Below, piece by piece: positions 17,210-25,752 of a stretch of 64,000 nt of DNA. How positions within the stretch are numbered: position 1 is the first letter of the stretch; each line of letters starts with the position of its first letter. The notes under the pieces were generated by a model. The model was not told the DNA's origin and made no database searches. It saw nothing but the letters and a program-made list of their open reading frames with translations. This DNA comes from Halocatena pleomorpha (GTDB lineage: Archaea > Halobacteriota > Halobacteria > Halobacteriales > Haloarculaceae): positions 1-64,000 of the forward strand of contig NZ_RRCH01000004.1 of assembly GCF_003862495.1 (NCBI RefSeq). Reading direction: 5' to 3'. The translations under genes were made by a program, and so were the position numbers.

Positions 17210-18541
17210 ATGACTACGGGCTCGGACATCGCCCAGCGGTGTGAGACTGAGGGCATTGATCTGGTACGGCTGTTGTTCGTCACCCCAAACGGGAAGATCC
17301 GCGCGCAATCAGTCGCCAGTACCGACGTCGCTGCCGCGGTCGATACAGGCGTTCCTGCGTCCAAGTTGGTTCACGCCTACAACGCACTCGGATTTCGGGA
17401 CAAAAGCGGCCGGTTCGACGCCGCCGGTGAGGTGTTGTTGTGCCCGGATCCGGAGACGTTCCGAACACTGCCGTACGCGGAGCGATGCGGTGGGCTGTTG
17501 TGCGACGTGCAGACGCTGGACGGCGACCAGTGGGCCGTCGACCCGCGGAGCACGCTTCACTCACTTCTCAAGCGGCTGTCATCGACGGGACTCGCTCCAT
17601 CAGTCGCGTTCGAGAGCGAGTTCCATCTCTTCGTCGAAGACGGGGATGAACTCGTTCCGGCAGACGGACGCGGCGTGTACGACACCGAGTCGACGCGTGA
17701 TACTCACGAATTTGTGCTAGCTGTTCGAGACACGCTCAGCGAACAAGGGATCGCCGTCCGGAAGTACTACCCTGAGTGGGGTGCTGGAAAACACGAGGTC
17801 GTCGTTGATCACGGGCCAGCGCTCGCCGCCGCCGACAAACACGTACTGTTCAAAGAGACGGTCAACAGCGTCGCGGCGAACCACGGGTATCAAGCCACGT
17901 TTCTTCCCAAACCGGCGACACATTCGACGAACGGCTGTCACATTCATCTCTCGCTGTGGGATGGATCGACCAACCAGTTCGCCGGTTCGGACGGGATCAG
18001 TCAGACAGCAGCGTCGTTCATCGCGGGTGTACTCGAACACGCTTCCGGATTGACTGCTCTGACAGCGGGGACGGTCAATTCCTACGCCCGGCTTCGTCCA
18101 CAGGTTGGAGCCACAGCGTTCACGTGTTGGGGGTACGGCAACCGGGAGGCGTTAGTGCGGATTCCGGGCCACGCCCCGAACGACACCGACGCCGTCCGCA
18201 TCGAATACCGGGCTGCGGACAACACTGCTAACCCCTACATCGCCTTGATAGGGCTGCTCGCTGCCGGTCTCGACGGGATCGATCGGGAGCTGACGCCTCC
18301 AGAACCAGTCGACAGTGATCCCGGAGCCATGTCCGCAGACGAACGGGATCAACGGACGATCGAACGGCTTCCGACGACGCTGAACGAAGCCCTCACCGCC
18401 TTGGCAGACAACGATGTGTTGCGAACAGCCCTCGGGGAAGAACTGAGCCGGACGTATCTCGACGTGAAACGAAGTCACTGGAAGGCGTTTACCGAAAGCG
18501 CGGCCACGTGGGAGCGTGACCGGCTCAAAAGCGTGTACTGA
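17210..18541 (+). CDS. Glutamine synthetase-like ligase (GlnA paralogue)
   Basis: This 443-aa ATP-dependent ligase of the glutamine synthetase superfamily has an N-terminal beta-grasp domain. The catalytic domain shows ESEFHLF (metal-binding Glu pair), PEWGAGKHEVVVDHGPA, NGCHIHLSLW (catalytic-loop His), and RIPGHAPNDTDAVRIEYRAADNTANPYIAL (substrate Arg region, split here as the key positions R, E and R). The N-terminal region VRLLFVTPNGKIRAQSV and the divergent active-site loops resemble gamma-glutamylamine ligases more than housekeeping GlnA. The ATG at 17210 (MTTGSDIAQRCE) is chosen; CTAACG 25-30 nt upstream is a weak TATA. Its divergent neighbour suggests a possible role in amide or amine chemistry for a siderophore. 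Confidence 0.85.
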   Translation: MTTGSDIAQRCETEGIDLVRLLFVTPNGKIRAQSVASTDVAAAVDTGVPASKLVHAYNALGFRDKSGRFDAAGEVLLCPDPETFRTLPYAERCGGLLCDVQTLDGDQWAVDPRSTLHSLLKRLSSTGLAPSVAFESEFHLFVEDGDELVPADGRGVYDTESTRDTHEFVLAVRDTLSEQGIAVRKYYPEWGAGKHEVVVDHGPALAAADKHVLFKETVNSVAANHGYQATFLPKPATHSTNGCHIHLSLWDGSTNQFAGSDGISQTAASFIAGVLEHASGLTALTAGTVNSYARLRPQVGATAFTCWGYGNREALVRIPGHAPNDTDAVRIEYRAADNTANPYIALIGLLAAGLDGIDRELTPPEPVDSDPGAMSADERDQRTIERLPTTLNEALTALADNDVLRTALGEELSRTYLDVKRSHWKAFTESAATWERDRLKSVY

Positions 18542-18562
18542 TCGTATTGGAACCGTTCGACG

Positions 18563-18742
18563 CTACACGCCCGCGTTCTCTTCGGAGAGTCCCACGATGA
18601 GCGCACCCGCCGCCATAGCGAGCGAAGCGACGCCCGCAAACGCCGACGGAATGGCGTTCGTCATGGCAATACCGATGATCAGGGCGGTACTGGCGGCTAG
18701 AAGGAGTCCCCCAATTCCTAATCGTTGCTTCTCCGTTTTCAT
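18563..18742 (-). CDS. Small two-helix membrane protein
   Basis: This 59-aa protein begins MKTEKQRLGIGG, followed by two hydrophobic helices (about residues 9-30 and 33-52) and a short acidic tail. Two GTG codons just upstream are alternative starts. The family is not recognised. It is convergent with the glutamine-synthetase-like gene, 21 nt apart. Confidence 0.5.
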   Translation of the reverse strand: MKTEKQRLGIGGLLLAASTALIIGIAMTNAIPSAFAGVASLAMAAGALIVGLSEENAGV

Positions 18743-18872
18743 CACCACTAGCTATCACCCACATCACCATAAGCGCCATCAAACTGAGCGAAACAATTGG
18801 ATCGTTCGTGATGGTTTGGTACTCCTCTTTCCGTGTCGAGAGGGTTTTCATTCGGGGGATCAGAGGGGGGGT

Positions 18873-19367
18873 ATGGATCGGGGAGAACGCGAGCGGCTGC
18901 GGACCATTGCCGATTACCAGTTCGGGAGCGGTGCGGGACGAGCGTTGTTTCCGGCTGACGAAACGCTGTCGGTGGTCCGAACCACTTCCGGACGACCCCA
19001 ACAGATAATGTGTGACGGTGGTCCCCACGACGGTCGGCGGATCGTCTCGTACGGCGTGGATGGTCGATTCACACTCGGTATCGAGGGCGGCCATCGACTG
19101 TTTGAGGCGTTCGGCCGGCCGGCCGTAGCGGTTGGAGACGAAAGCATTCCGTTCGTCACGGACGGGAAAAACGCGTTTGCGAAGTTCGTCCGCGAGGTAG
19201 ACGAGGATATTCGCCCCGGCGATGAGGTGCTCATTACGTGCTCGGAGACGCTGCTCGCCGTCGGTCGGGCCGAACTGTCCGCCACTGCCATGCGGGATTT
19301 TCACACGGGTGTCGCCGTTTCGGTCCGTGATAGTTTCTCGGAGCAAGCGGTCCGATCGGAACCATAG
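18873..19367 (+). CDS. PUA domain protein
   Basis: This 164-aa protein begins MDRGERERLRTIADYQFG. Its C-terminal half (about residues 75-155) has the PUA RNA-binding pattern RPAVAVGDESIPFVTDGKN AFAKFV and DEVLITCSETLLAVGRAEL (shown here in pieces). The N-terminal domain resembles the domain preceding PUA in archaeal tRNA-guanine transglycosylase-related proteins. It probably binds or helps modify RNA. Its position before nac and trmI puts it in a translation/RNA-modification neighbourhood; the 39-nt gap allows either co-transcription or a separate nac promoter. Confidence 0.78.
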   Translation: MDRGERERLRTIADYQFGSGAGRALFPADETLSVVRTTSGRPQQIMCDGGPHDGRRIVSYGVDGRFTLGIEGGHRLFEAFGRPAVAVGDESIPFVTDGKNAFAKFVREVDEDIRPGDEVLITCSETLLAVGRAELSATAMRDFHTGVAVSVRDSFSEQAVRSEP

Positions 19368-19406
19368 AGCAGTACGCTTTTGCCGTTTCCGCCGTTCGAA
19401 GTACGT

Positions 19407-19784
19407 ATGTTTGGTGGAGGCGGTCTCGATCCGCGCAAGATGCAACAGATGATGGAACAGATGGGAATCGAAACGTCGGATATCGACGCCGAGGAGGTCA
19501 TCATCCGAACGGCAGATGAGGATCTCGTCTTTACGTCGCCAGAGGTACAGCGCATTTCCGCGCAGGGCCAGGCGACGTACCAGATCGTCGGTGAACCTGA
19601 CACCCGCGACACCTCGGCCGACGCCGACGCTGACGCCGACGCCGACGAGGGTGGTCGTGAGGAGATTCCCGACGACGACGTTGAGATCGTCGTCGAGCGG
19701 ACGGGCGTCAGCACGGAACAGGCCCGTGAGGCGCTCGAAGCCGAGGACGGTGACCTCGCGGCTGCGGTGTCCCGACTGGAGTGA
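19407..19784 (+). CDS. nac: Nascent polypeptide-associated complex protein
   Basis: This 125-aa archaeal NAC homologue binds nascent chains at the ribosomal exit tunnel as a homodimer. It begins [20 protein letters not shown], followed by the NAC beta-barrel ([16 protein letters not shown]). A halophile-specific acidic linker with alternating Asp-Ala follows (about residues 72-80), and a C-terminal UBA domain ends VSRLE. The ATG at 19407 is the family start. Its stop overlaps the trmI GTG by four bases. Confidence 0.92.
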   Translation: MFGGGGLDPRKMQQMMEQMGIETSDIDAEEVIIRTADEDLVFTSPEVQRISAQGQATYQIVGEPDTRDTSADADADADADEGGREEIPDDDVEIVVERTGVSTEQAREALEAEDGDLAAAVSRLE

Positions 19785-20506
19785 TCCTGCTCGTCTACGA
19801 GGATCGGGAGTACCTCCTCGCACCGGGTGAGACGCTCGAAACTGATCTCGGTGTTCTGGAGGTGCCGGACGATGTCTCGCCCGGCGACACTGTCGAGACA
19901 CATCTCGGCACAGCGTTCGAGGCACGCGCGCTCCGTGGTCCGGATCTCTTCGCGCATTTCGAGCGTACCGGGGCACCGATGATGCCCCGCGACATCGGAT
20001 TAGTGATGGGCCACACCGGCGTCAGTGGCGGTGACCGGGTACTCGACGCCGGGACGGGCACAGGCGTGTTGAGCGCCTATCTCGCCCGGTCGGGGGCATC
20101 GGTGCTCACCTACGAGACAGACCCCGACTTCGCTGACGTTGCCCGCGAGAACATGGCGGTGGCCGGGGTTGAGAACGCTGTCGACGTTCGCACCGGTGAC
20201 GTAACCGAGGCGATCGACGAGTTGTGTGCCGGCGAGCCGTTCGATCTTATCACGCTTGACACCCGCGACGCGCCCAGCGTCGTCAGCCGAGCGCCCGATC
20301 TGCTCGTTTCAGGGGGATTCGTTACCGCGTACGTTCCGTTCGTCGAAGGGACCCGCGACGTGGTCGAGACCGCTCGATCGGCTGGCTTCCAGGATATCGA
20401 AACGTACGAGACGATCCAACGAGCGATGGATATCGACGAGCGTGGAACCCGCCCGTCAACGGCCGGCGTCGGCCACACCGGGTATCTCGTGTTCGCACGA
20501 GCCTGA
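19781..20506 (+). CDS. trmI: tRNA (adenine-N1)-methyltransferase TrmI
   Basis: This 241-aa SAM-dependent enzyme makes m1A at positions 57/58 in the T-loop of archaeal tRNA and works as a tetramer. The N-terminal beta domain ([19 protein letters not shown]) precedes the Rossmann domain, with motif [17 protein letters not shown] and [24 protein letters not shown] carries the catalytic Asp region. The GTG start at 19781 overlaps nac by four bases (GTGA), and no better downstream start preserves the N-terminal domain. Co-translation with nac is expected. Confidence 0.88.
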   Translation: MILLVYEDREYLLAPGETLETDLGVLEVPDDVSPGDTVETHLGTAFEARALRGPDLFAHFERTGAPMMPRDIGLVMGHTGVSGGDRVLDAGTGTGVLSAYLARSGASVLTYETDPDFADVARENMAVAGVENAVDVRTGDVTEAIDELCAGEPFDLITLDTRDAPSVVSRAPDLLVSGGFVTAYVPFVEGTRDVVETARSAGFQDIETYETIQRAMDIDERGTRPSTAGVGHTGYLVFARA

Positions 20507-20546
20507 ACCACTGTGGGCCGTTCGCTCGATTGCTCTCTTCACAGCA

Positions 20547-21758
20547 TCAGCGTCCCAGTTGCTCGTGAGCAGACGCGAGGTTGTCAGCGGCGAGCGCGCC
20601 GAGCAACGAGAGTTCACCCGCGAGCGCACCGACAGCGATGCGTTCTGCAAACGCGTCGGCGTTCGTTCCGGGCGGGTCCCCGCCGCCGCGCACCCCGAGG
20701 ATGTCGAGCGCTTCCGCTTGGGTTGGGAGCTTCGTCCCGCCGCCGACCGTCCCGACATCGAGGCTGGCAATCGTCACGCTTGCGTACAGTTCGTCCCCGC
20801 GCACGTCAACGGTCGTGATGGCGTTGCCACCCTCCACGACTTGGGCAGCGTCCTGTCCGGTTGCGAGGAACACGGCGGCGACGACGTTCGCCGCGTGGGC
20901 GTTGAACCCCAAACTCCCCGCCTTTGCGCTACCGACGAGGTTTTTGCGGGTGTTGGCTTCTTCGATTGCTTCGGGTGTCGTGCCAAACCGGTCTTCGACC
21001 TGCTCGCGGGTGAGCACCACGTCCGCGCCGACGGTCCGTCCTCGACCCTCGACCGCGTTGATTGCGGCGGGTTTTTTGTCGGAGCAAAGATTCCCCGAGA
21101 GCGCCACGAGATCCGCGGGGGTTTCTTCTTCGAGCAGCTCACAGGCCGCTTCCGTTGCGATGGTGGCCATGTTCATCCCCATCGCGTCTTTGGTGTCGTA
21201 GCCAAACCGGAGGAACACCGAATCACCGACTACGTACGGCGTCACATCCAGCAGCTCGCCGTGGTTGGTTGTCTCGGCCGCGGCTGCCGCGAGCTCCGCC
21301 TCGTGTTCGCGCACCCACGAGGCGACCGTCTCGGCTTCGTGAACGTTCTCGACACGAAACACGGGTGCACGCGTCATTTTCGACTGAAACACGCTGGCGT
21401 TGGCCCCGCCAGCGGCTTGGATCGCTGAACAGCCCCGGTTCACCGAGGCGACCAGCGCCCCCTCCGTGGTGGCGAGCGGGAGATACGCCGTTCCGTTCGC
21501 GCTCGACCCGTCGACAGTGAGCGGTCCAGCCACACCGACGGGAATCTGAACCGCTCCGAGCATGTTCTCGATGTTCGATTGAGCGTCACCGGCGTCGAAG
21601 GCGTACGCACCGAGCGCGGAGAGGTCGGCGTCGGTCTCTCCCTCGACGAGCCGACGGCGCGCCTCAGCCGCCGTGTCGGCGTCCGCGTGTGCTTCGAGTT
21701 CGTGTAGCGCGAGGTCCCCCGACAGCACCCGATCCGCGAGCGTTTCTGGCGTAGACAT
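20547..21758 (-). CDS. hmgA: HMG-CoA reductase (class I)
   Basis: This 403-aa NADPH-dependent enzyme converts HMG-CoA to mevalonate, the committed step toward archaeal isoprenoid lipids, and is the target of statins. The catalytic Glu is in LATTEGALVASVNRG, Lys in SGNLCSDKKPAAINA, Asp in ATGQDAAQVVEGG and His in NLASAHEQLGR at the extreme C-terminus. GYDTKDAMGMNM and AGSLGFNAHAAN are conserved. It is normal length for a soluble archaeal form without membrane domain. It converges on trmI with a 40-nt gap. Confidence 0.96.
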   Translation of the reverse strand: MSTPETLADRVLSGDLALHELEAHADADTAAEARRRLVEGETDADLSALGAYAFDAGDAQSNIENMLGAVQIPVGVAGPLTVDGSSANGTAYLPLATTEGALVASVNRGCSAIQAAGGANASVFQSKMTRAPVFRVENVHEAETVASWVREHEAELAAAAAETTNHGELLDVTPYVVGDSVFLRFGYDTKDAMGMNMATIATEAACELLEEETPADLVALSGNLCSDKKPAAINAVEGRGRTVGADVVLTREQVEDRFGTTPEAIEEANTRKNLVGSAKAGSLGFNAHAANVVAAVFLATGQDAAQVVEGGNAITTVDVRGDELYASVTIASLDVGTVGGGTKLPTQAEALDILGVRGGGDPPGTNADAFAERIAVGALAGELSLLGALAADNLASAHEQLGR

Positions 21759-21782
21759 ACCGGAATTCTATCTCCCGAGTGA

Positions 21783-22313
21783 CTAAGACCCGTTGTTGTC
21801 CCCGCGTCGGACCAACGACTGCAACTGAGACAGAGAACGCTGAGACAGCAGATCGACGACTACTGCCGACTGGTCGTAGACACGCTTGAGCCGACGCACG
21901 CGTTCGAGATCGCGCTCGGCACGGTCGGCGTCGCTCGCTTCGAGCAACTCTTCGGCGTCTTCGAGCGCCCGAGTCATCGTCTTGATCTCCCGGCGGATCT
22001 CTTGCTGGAGAAACTGCTGGAAAACGTACCACAGATCCGTTTCTGCCTCGAAATACGCCCGTTTGCCTTCGCCCGGAATGCTGCGGCGGTAAACCATGTG
22101 AAACCGTTCCAGCGTCCCCATGGCGTTGCTCACCGTCGATTTCGCGTAGCCGCTTCGATCGACCAGCCCGTCTAACGACAGTGGCTCCGGCTCGAAAAAC
22201 AGGATGCCGTACAACCGTCCGTAACTGCGTTTCAGTCCGTAGATCTCCGCCGAGCGCTCGATCGCTTCGATCACCGTCTCTCGGGCTTCTGTCGTCTCAT
22301 CCGTGGTTCCCAT
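21783..22313 (-). CDS. GbsR/MarR-family winged-helix regulator
   Basis: This 176-aa protein has a winged helix-turn-helix (about residues 25-90: GLKRSYGRLYGILFFEPEPL, DGLVDRSGYAKSTVSNAMGTL, then a basic wing). A long charged helix follows (about residues 95-150) and probably mediates dimerisation. The arrangement is that of the GbsR-like branch of MarR regulators, often linked to osmolyte or stress genes. Its target is unknown. It lies 24 nt upstream of hmgA on the same strand, so it may be co-transcribed with it. Confidence 0.8.
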   Translation of the reverse strand: MGTTDETTEARETVIEAIERSAEIYGLKRSYGRLYGILFFEPEPLSLDGLVDRSGYAKSTVSNAMGTLERFHMVYRRSIPGEGKRAYFEAETDLWYVFQQFLQQEIRREIKTMTRALEDAEELLEASDADRAERDLERVRRLKRVYDQSAVVVDLLSQRSLSQLQSLVRRGDNNGS

Positions 22314-22368
22314 GCCCGATCGTAGCGAGCGAAAGACGTAAAAACATTACATTCGGAATATTCAGTAA

Positions 22369-22956
22369 ATGACGAATATAATGGTCGATTCCACCGCGCT
22401 CGGTGCGCTCACGATCGCGGTCCTCCTCGAAGGATCGGTTATTCTGGGGCTTCTCGTAAGCATCCTGTCCGAAGATCGTCGGTTCTGGCCCCCCGGCAAC
22501 GTTTCGTGGAAATTCTGGTACTACTGGGGTGGCTCAGCGATCACGTTCGCGGCGCTTGCTGTTGTCGGTTATCTGGACGCGGGAAGCTTCGTGTTCACGA
22601 CGCGGCTCTGGGACTGGATTGGAACCGTTCTCCTCGTGCTCGGAACGGGGTTTGCGGGCTGGTCGGGCTATCTTTTTCGCACCCGAGAGAGCTTCGGGCT
22701 GGCAGGGGAGTTGCACACCGGTGGGCCGTATCGGTACTCGCGGAATCCCCAGTACGTCGGTATGGTCGGGATCTTCACAGGGATAGCGCTGATCGTGAAC
22801 GCAACGCTTCTGTTCGTCGGATTTCTGCCGGTTTTCGTCTGGCTGTGGCTGTTGCCGCGGGCAGAGGAGCCGTGGCTTCGGGATCAGTTCGGTGAAGAGT
22901 ATGAGGCGTATCGTGAATCAGTGCCTCGTTTCCTCGGAATCCGGTCGCTCAAGTGA
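22369..22956 (+). CDS. Isoprenylcysteine/phospholipid-type membrane methyltransferase
   Basis: This 195-aa protein has about five transmembrane helices and the PEMT/ICMT C-terminal signature GPYRYSRNPQYVGM, followed later by EEPWLRDQFGEEYEAYRESVPRFLG. These bind SAM at the membrane face. The substrate is unknown; family members methylate prenylated cysteine, phosphatidylethanolamine or small volatile compounds. The first ATG (22369) or an in-frame ATG at 22381 could be the start. It is divergent from the GbsR-like regulator, 55 nt apart, which may control it. Confidence 0.82.
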   Translation: MTNIMVDSTALGALTIAVLLEGSVILGLLVSILSEDRRFWPPGNVSWKFWYYWGGSAITFAALAVVGYLDAGSFVFTTRLWDWIGTVLLVLGTGFAGWSGYLFRTRESFGLAGELHTGGPYRYSRNPQYVGMVGIFTGIALIVNATLLFVGFLPVFVWLWLLPRAEEPWLRDQFGEEYEAYRESVPRFLGIRSLK

Positions 22957-22983
22957 CGAGCGGGCGGTCGGTATCAGTACGTC

Positions 22984-23091
22984 TCACAGCAACCGAGCTT
23001 TGAGAAGCGCTCTGGGGTCGTCGTGAGCAGGGGCATCGTCAGCGAGTGCGACGCCACTGATGCGGATGTCTTCTAGTGATCTGAAACCGAG
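22984..23091 (-). pseudogene. Short protein-like remnant
   Basis: A 35-codon minus-strand frame reads DIRISGVALADDAPAHDDPR then ALLKARLL and stops. It has typical haloarchaeal composition but no start, being closed upstream by TAA. It looks like the preserved C-terminal tail of a lost gene. The parent family is not recognised. Confidence 0.35.
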
Positions 23092-23228
23092 TTAGTTTGT
23101 GCGTCGACCGGTGCTAATCACTGCCGAACATTATAATACAGACATGAAACTTTGTGTATGTGAAATTATCGGCACTGTTTGTCGTCGTCATCCTCTATGT
23201 TTTTACTTGTTCCCGCCGCCGTGGTGGT

Positions 23229-24764
23229 ATGACCGATTCCGCAGACCTGATCGTTACCAACGCGGAGATCCACACGCTCACTGATCCCGATGAGCGCCAC
23301 GAGGCGCTTGCCGTCCGGGACGGCGAGATCGTCCGCGTCGGTCGGCGCTACGAGATCGACTTTCTCGAAGGAATCGACACAACGGTCCTCGATCTCGATG
23401 GCCGTGTTCTCCTACCGGGATTCATCGACGCCCACACCCACATGGAGCAGCTTGGTCGTCGGCTCGTTCACGCTGATCTCTCGGCGGCGGCGTCCGTCGA
23501 GGACGCCGTTGCGCTGTTGTGCGAGGAACGCGAGCGAACACCGACGGGGTGGGTGCTCGGCTACGGCTACGATGAAAGTGCGTGGGACGAGGGTCGTCTG
23601 TTGTGCCGTGAGGATCTCGATCGGGTGAGTGAGGAGCGCCCGGTCGTCGCGTTCCGGGAGGACCTCCACACGGGGAGCCTCAACTCTGTCGCCCTCGACC
23701 GCTACCGATCCGACATGCCGGTTGACGACGTTCAGCGGTCGGGAAGCGAGCCGACGGGTGTCGTCGTAGAGGACGCGCTCGCCGTTATCCGCCAAGAGAC
23801 GGCACCCAGTAGCGAGCGAATGCACGATCTCATCACGGCGGCCCGGGATCGTGCCCACGAACTCGGTGTCACTGGCGTCCACGACATGGTGCGCCTGTCG
23901 ACTGCTCCCCGTGTGTACCGGGAACTCGACCTGGCGGACCGGCTCGATCTCCGAGTGCGGATCAACTACTGGAGCGATCACCTCGACGCACTCGACGAAC
24001 TCGGGAGCGTCACGAATCACGGCAGCAAGTTCGTCAGCGTCGGCGGTGTCAAAAGCTACACGGACGGGAGTTTTGGTGGTCGAACTGCCCAACTTTCCGA
24101 ACCGTACGAGAACGGAGACACCGGTCAGTGGGTCACAGATCCTGAGCGGCTCCATGAGATCGTTACGCGCGCGGATGACGGGGATCGCCAGTGCTGTGTC
24201 CACGCGATCGGTGACCGCGCCGTCGAGGCGGTGCTCGACAGCTACGAAGAAACCGACGATCCCAGTGGCAGCCGTCACCGCATCGAGCACGCTGAACTCC
24301 TGTCACAAGCGTTGCTCGAACGGCTTGCCGAGATGGGCGTCGTCGCCTCCGCCCAGCCGAATTTCCTCAAATGGGCGCGCGAGGACGGACTGTACGAGGA
24401 CCGTATCGGGCGTGAGCGCACGCGACAGACCAACCAGTACCGCGCGCTCCTCGATGCTGGGGTTCCGCTGGCGTTTGGCAGCGACTGTATGCCGCTTGAT
24501 CCGCTCTTTGGCGTCGAGCAGACCGTCACGGCTCCCGCCGAACAGCAACGGCTCACCGTCACCGAAGCCCTCCGGGCCTACACCGCTGGCGCGGCGTACG
24601 CCGGCTTCGACGAACATCGGCTGGGCACCATCGAATCCGGGAACCGCGCTGACCTCGTCGCGCTCGACCAGTCACCGTGGGACGTCGCCCCCGACGCGAT
24701 CGCCGCTATTACAGTTACTCACACGATCGTGGACGGTCGGATCGTCTACGAAAACACTGAGTGA
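23229..24764 (+). CDS. Metal-dependent amidohydrolase (YtcJ-like)
   Basis: This 511-aa protein of the amidohydrolase-3 family is a TIM barrel with a composite beta-sandwich. The metal and catalytic residues are visible: DAHTHMEQLG (HxH), GGVKSYTDGSFGG (Lys), HAIGDRA (His), HRIEHAELL (His) and FGSDCMPLDP (Asp). The C-terminus VTHTIVDGRIVYENTE completes the sandwich. The substrate is unknown; relatives hydrolyse exocyclic amides or formamides. The ATG at 23229 is used because the upstream extension (hydrophobic, Cys- and Arg-containing) is not conserved in the family. A near-identical 3' fragment at 25693 points to a lost tandem paralogue or local rearrangement. Confidence 0.9.
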   Translation: MTDSADLIVTNAEIHTLTDPDERHEALAVRDGEIVRVGRRYEIDFLEGIDTTVLDLDGRVLLPGFIDAHTHMEQLGRRLVHADLSAAASVEDAVALLCEERERTPTGWVLGYGYDESAWDEGRLLCREDLDRVSEERPVVAFREDLHTGSLNSVALDRYRSDMPVDDVQRSGSEPTGVVVEDALAVIRQETAPSSERMHDLITAARDRAHELGVTGVHDMVRLSTAPRVYRELDLADRLDLRVRINYWSDHLDALDELGSVTNHGSKFVSVGGVKSYTDGSFGGRTAQLSEPYENGDTGQWVTDPERLHEIVTRADDGDRQCCVHAIGDRAVEAVLDSYEETDDPSGSRHRIEHAELLSQALLERLAEMGVVASAQPNFLKWAREDGLYEDRIGRERTRQTNQYRALLDAGVPLAFGSDCMPLDPLFGVEQTVTAPAEQQRLTVTEALRAYTAGAAYAGFDEHRLGTIESGNRADLVALDQSPWDVAPDAIAAITVTHTIVDGRIVYENTE

Positions 24765-24775
24765 TACATGACAGA

Positions 24776-25198
24776 TTACTGTTGTTGGAACCACTGAGCG
24801 AGTTCCTGCTGGTACTGCTCGAACCATCGGAGGTCGTTGTGGAGAACGTCGTACACGATGTCGTGGTCGACATCTCCGTACCGATGCGCCAAGATATTTC
24901 TGAACCCGACAGCTTCTGCTAGTCGCTTTTGTGTCTCACGCGAGATGATACCGGCGTTTCCGAGTGCTTCGATGTTTTGTTTGGATGTTCCGCTTTGAGA
25001 TAGATCCTCAGCCGCACGTATGTGTTTTGCAATATCAATACACGCTTGGACTAGATTCATACATGTCCGCTCGACAGCTCGCTGAATGATCACATCGGAT
25101 TTATACTCCTTTTTCGGCAGTCCCTGCATCTCTCTCAGATCGTTGGTGTATTCGTTAATGTGGCGAAGTTTGGTAACAACGATCTCTTCGTCGACCAT
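24776..25198 (-). CDS. hepT: HepT-family toxin (DUF86 RNase)
   Basis: This 140-aa helical HEPN protein has the catalytic motif Rx4-6H visible as FRNILAHRYG (about residues 98-107). An upstream basic/acidic helix RAVERTCMNLVQACIDIAKH is typical of DUF86. HepT toxins act as RNases and are neutralised by their MNT partner, which in studied systems adenylylates a Tyr near the motif; here RYG supplies the Tyr. Its ATG immediately follows the TAG of the nucleotidyltransferase gene, so the pair is co-translated. Confidence 0.9.
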   Translation of the reverse strand: MVDEEIVVTKLRHINEYTNDLREMQGLPKKEYKSDVIIQRAVERTCMNLVQACIDIAKHIRAAEDLSQSGTSKQNIEALGNAGIISRETQKRLAEAVGFRNILAHRYGDVDHDIVYDVLHNDLRWFEQYQQELAQWFQQQ

Positions 25199-25633
25199 CT
25201 ATACGTCACCACGGGCGATTCGATCGATAAACGCCTTCCGCTCTTGTTTGCGCTCTTTCTCTGTCGCCTCATACTGTCGTGTAACCCGTTTTCGATACTG
25301 TGTGACGGCGTCCTCGGTGCCGACGATGAGCCGTCCGTTTCGAACTGCGGCGGACGCAACGGCGATTGGAAGAGTGTCTATATCGCTGACATCAACGAAC
25401 GTGTCGGCGTATTGTTGGAGTTCTGCATCAATGCGGTTACGGCGCCGAAACCGCTCATGATCGTCCAATGATCTCGGAAATCGAAGGGCAACGTCGACAT
25501 CCGACGAGTCGCTCGCTCTCCCCCGAGCAGCCGATCCGAACAGAAGGGCAAAGTCGATGTCCGTCCGAGCGAGGTAATCCCGCATCCCCCCGATATCGAT
25601 ATCATCACGGACTGGTTCGGGCGTGTTCGACAT
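25199..25633 (-). CDS. mntA: MntA-family antitoxin nucleotidyltransferase
   Basis: This 144-aa minimal nucleotidyltransferase has LLFGSAARGRASDSSDVDVA, the GSx10DxD signature that binds Mg-ATP. A later acidic strand VDVSDIDTLP could supply the third Asp. It is expected to neutralise HepT by AMP transfer. The gene comes first in the pair, with zero spacing to hepT. A perfect A/T palindrome at 25656-25669 overlaps its TATA position. Confidence 0.9.
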   Translation of the reverse strand: MSNTPEPVRDDIDIGGMRDYLARTDIDFALLFGSAARGRASDSSDVDVALRFPRSLDDHERFRRRNRIDAELQQYADTFVDVSDIDTLPIAVASAAVRNGRLIVGTEDAVTQYRKRVTRQYEATEKERKQERKAFIDRIARGDV

Positions 25634-25655
25634 GTCCTACTGTTGGTGCTCGTCA

Positions 25656-25669
25656 GTAATATATATTAC
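25656..25669 (-). promoter_or_regulatory. TATA box within perfect palindrome upstream of mntA
   Basis: GTAATATATATTAC is a perfect 14-bp palindrome 23-36 nt upstream of the mntA ATG (25633). It contains the TATA element and could also be an operator for autoregulation. Confidence 0.5.
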
Positions 25670-25692
25670 AGCGAGTGCTCCGAGAGCACGGA

Positions 25693-25752
25693 GTGCTCGC
25701 GTCGACCGACGTGACCCACACGGTCGTGGACGGTCGGATCGTCTACAGCTAA
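25693..25752 (+). pseudogene. 3'-terminal fragment of an amidohydrolase gene
   Basis: Twenty codons read VLASTDVTHTVVDGRIVYS and stop. The last 30 coding bases match the 3' end of the intact amidohydrolase gene (24721-24750) at 29 of 30 positions. No start or upstream portion remains. It sits just beyond the HepT/MntA pair, next to a GTGCTC-CGA-GAGCAC hairpin at 25675-25689. It marks a rearrangement breakpoint. Confidence 0.7.

Noticed and set aside
18525-19976. 483-codon minus-strand open frame
   Set aside because: Antisense to the PUA and nac genes; Arg-rich, with no recognisable domain.
20226-21428. 400-codon plus-strand open frame
   Set aside because: Shadow of trmI and hmgA, which have full catalytic motifs in their own frames.
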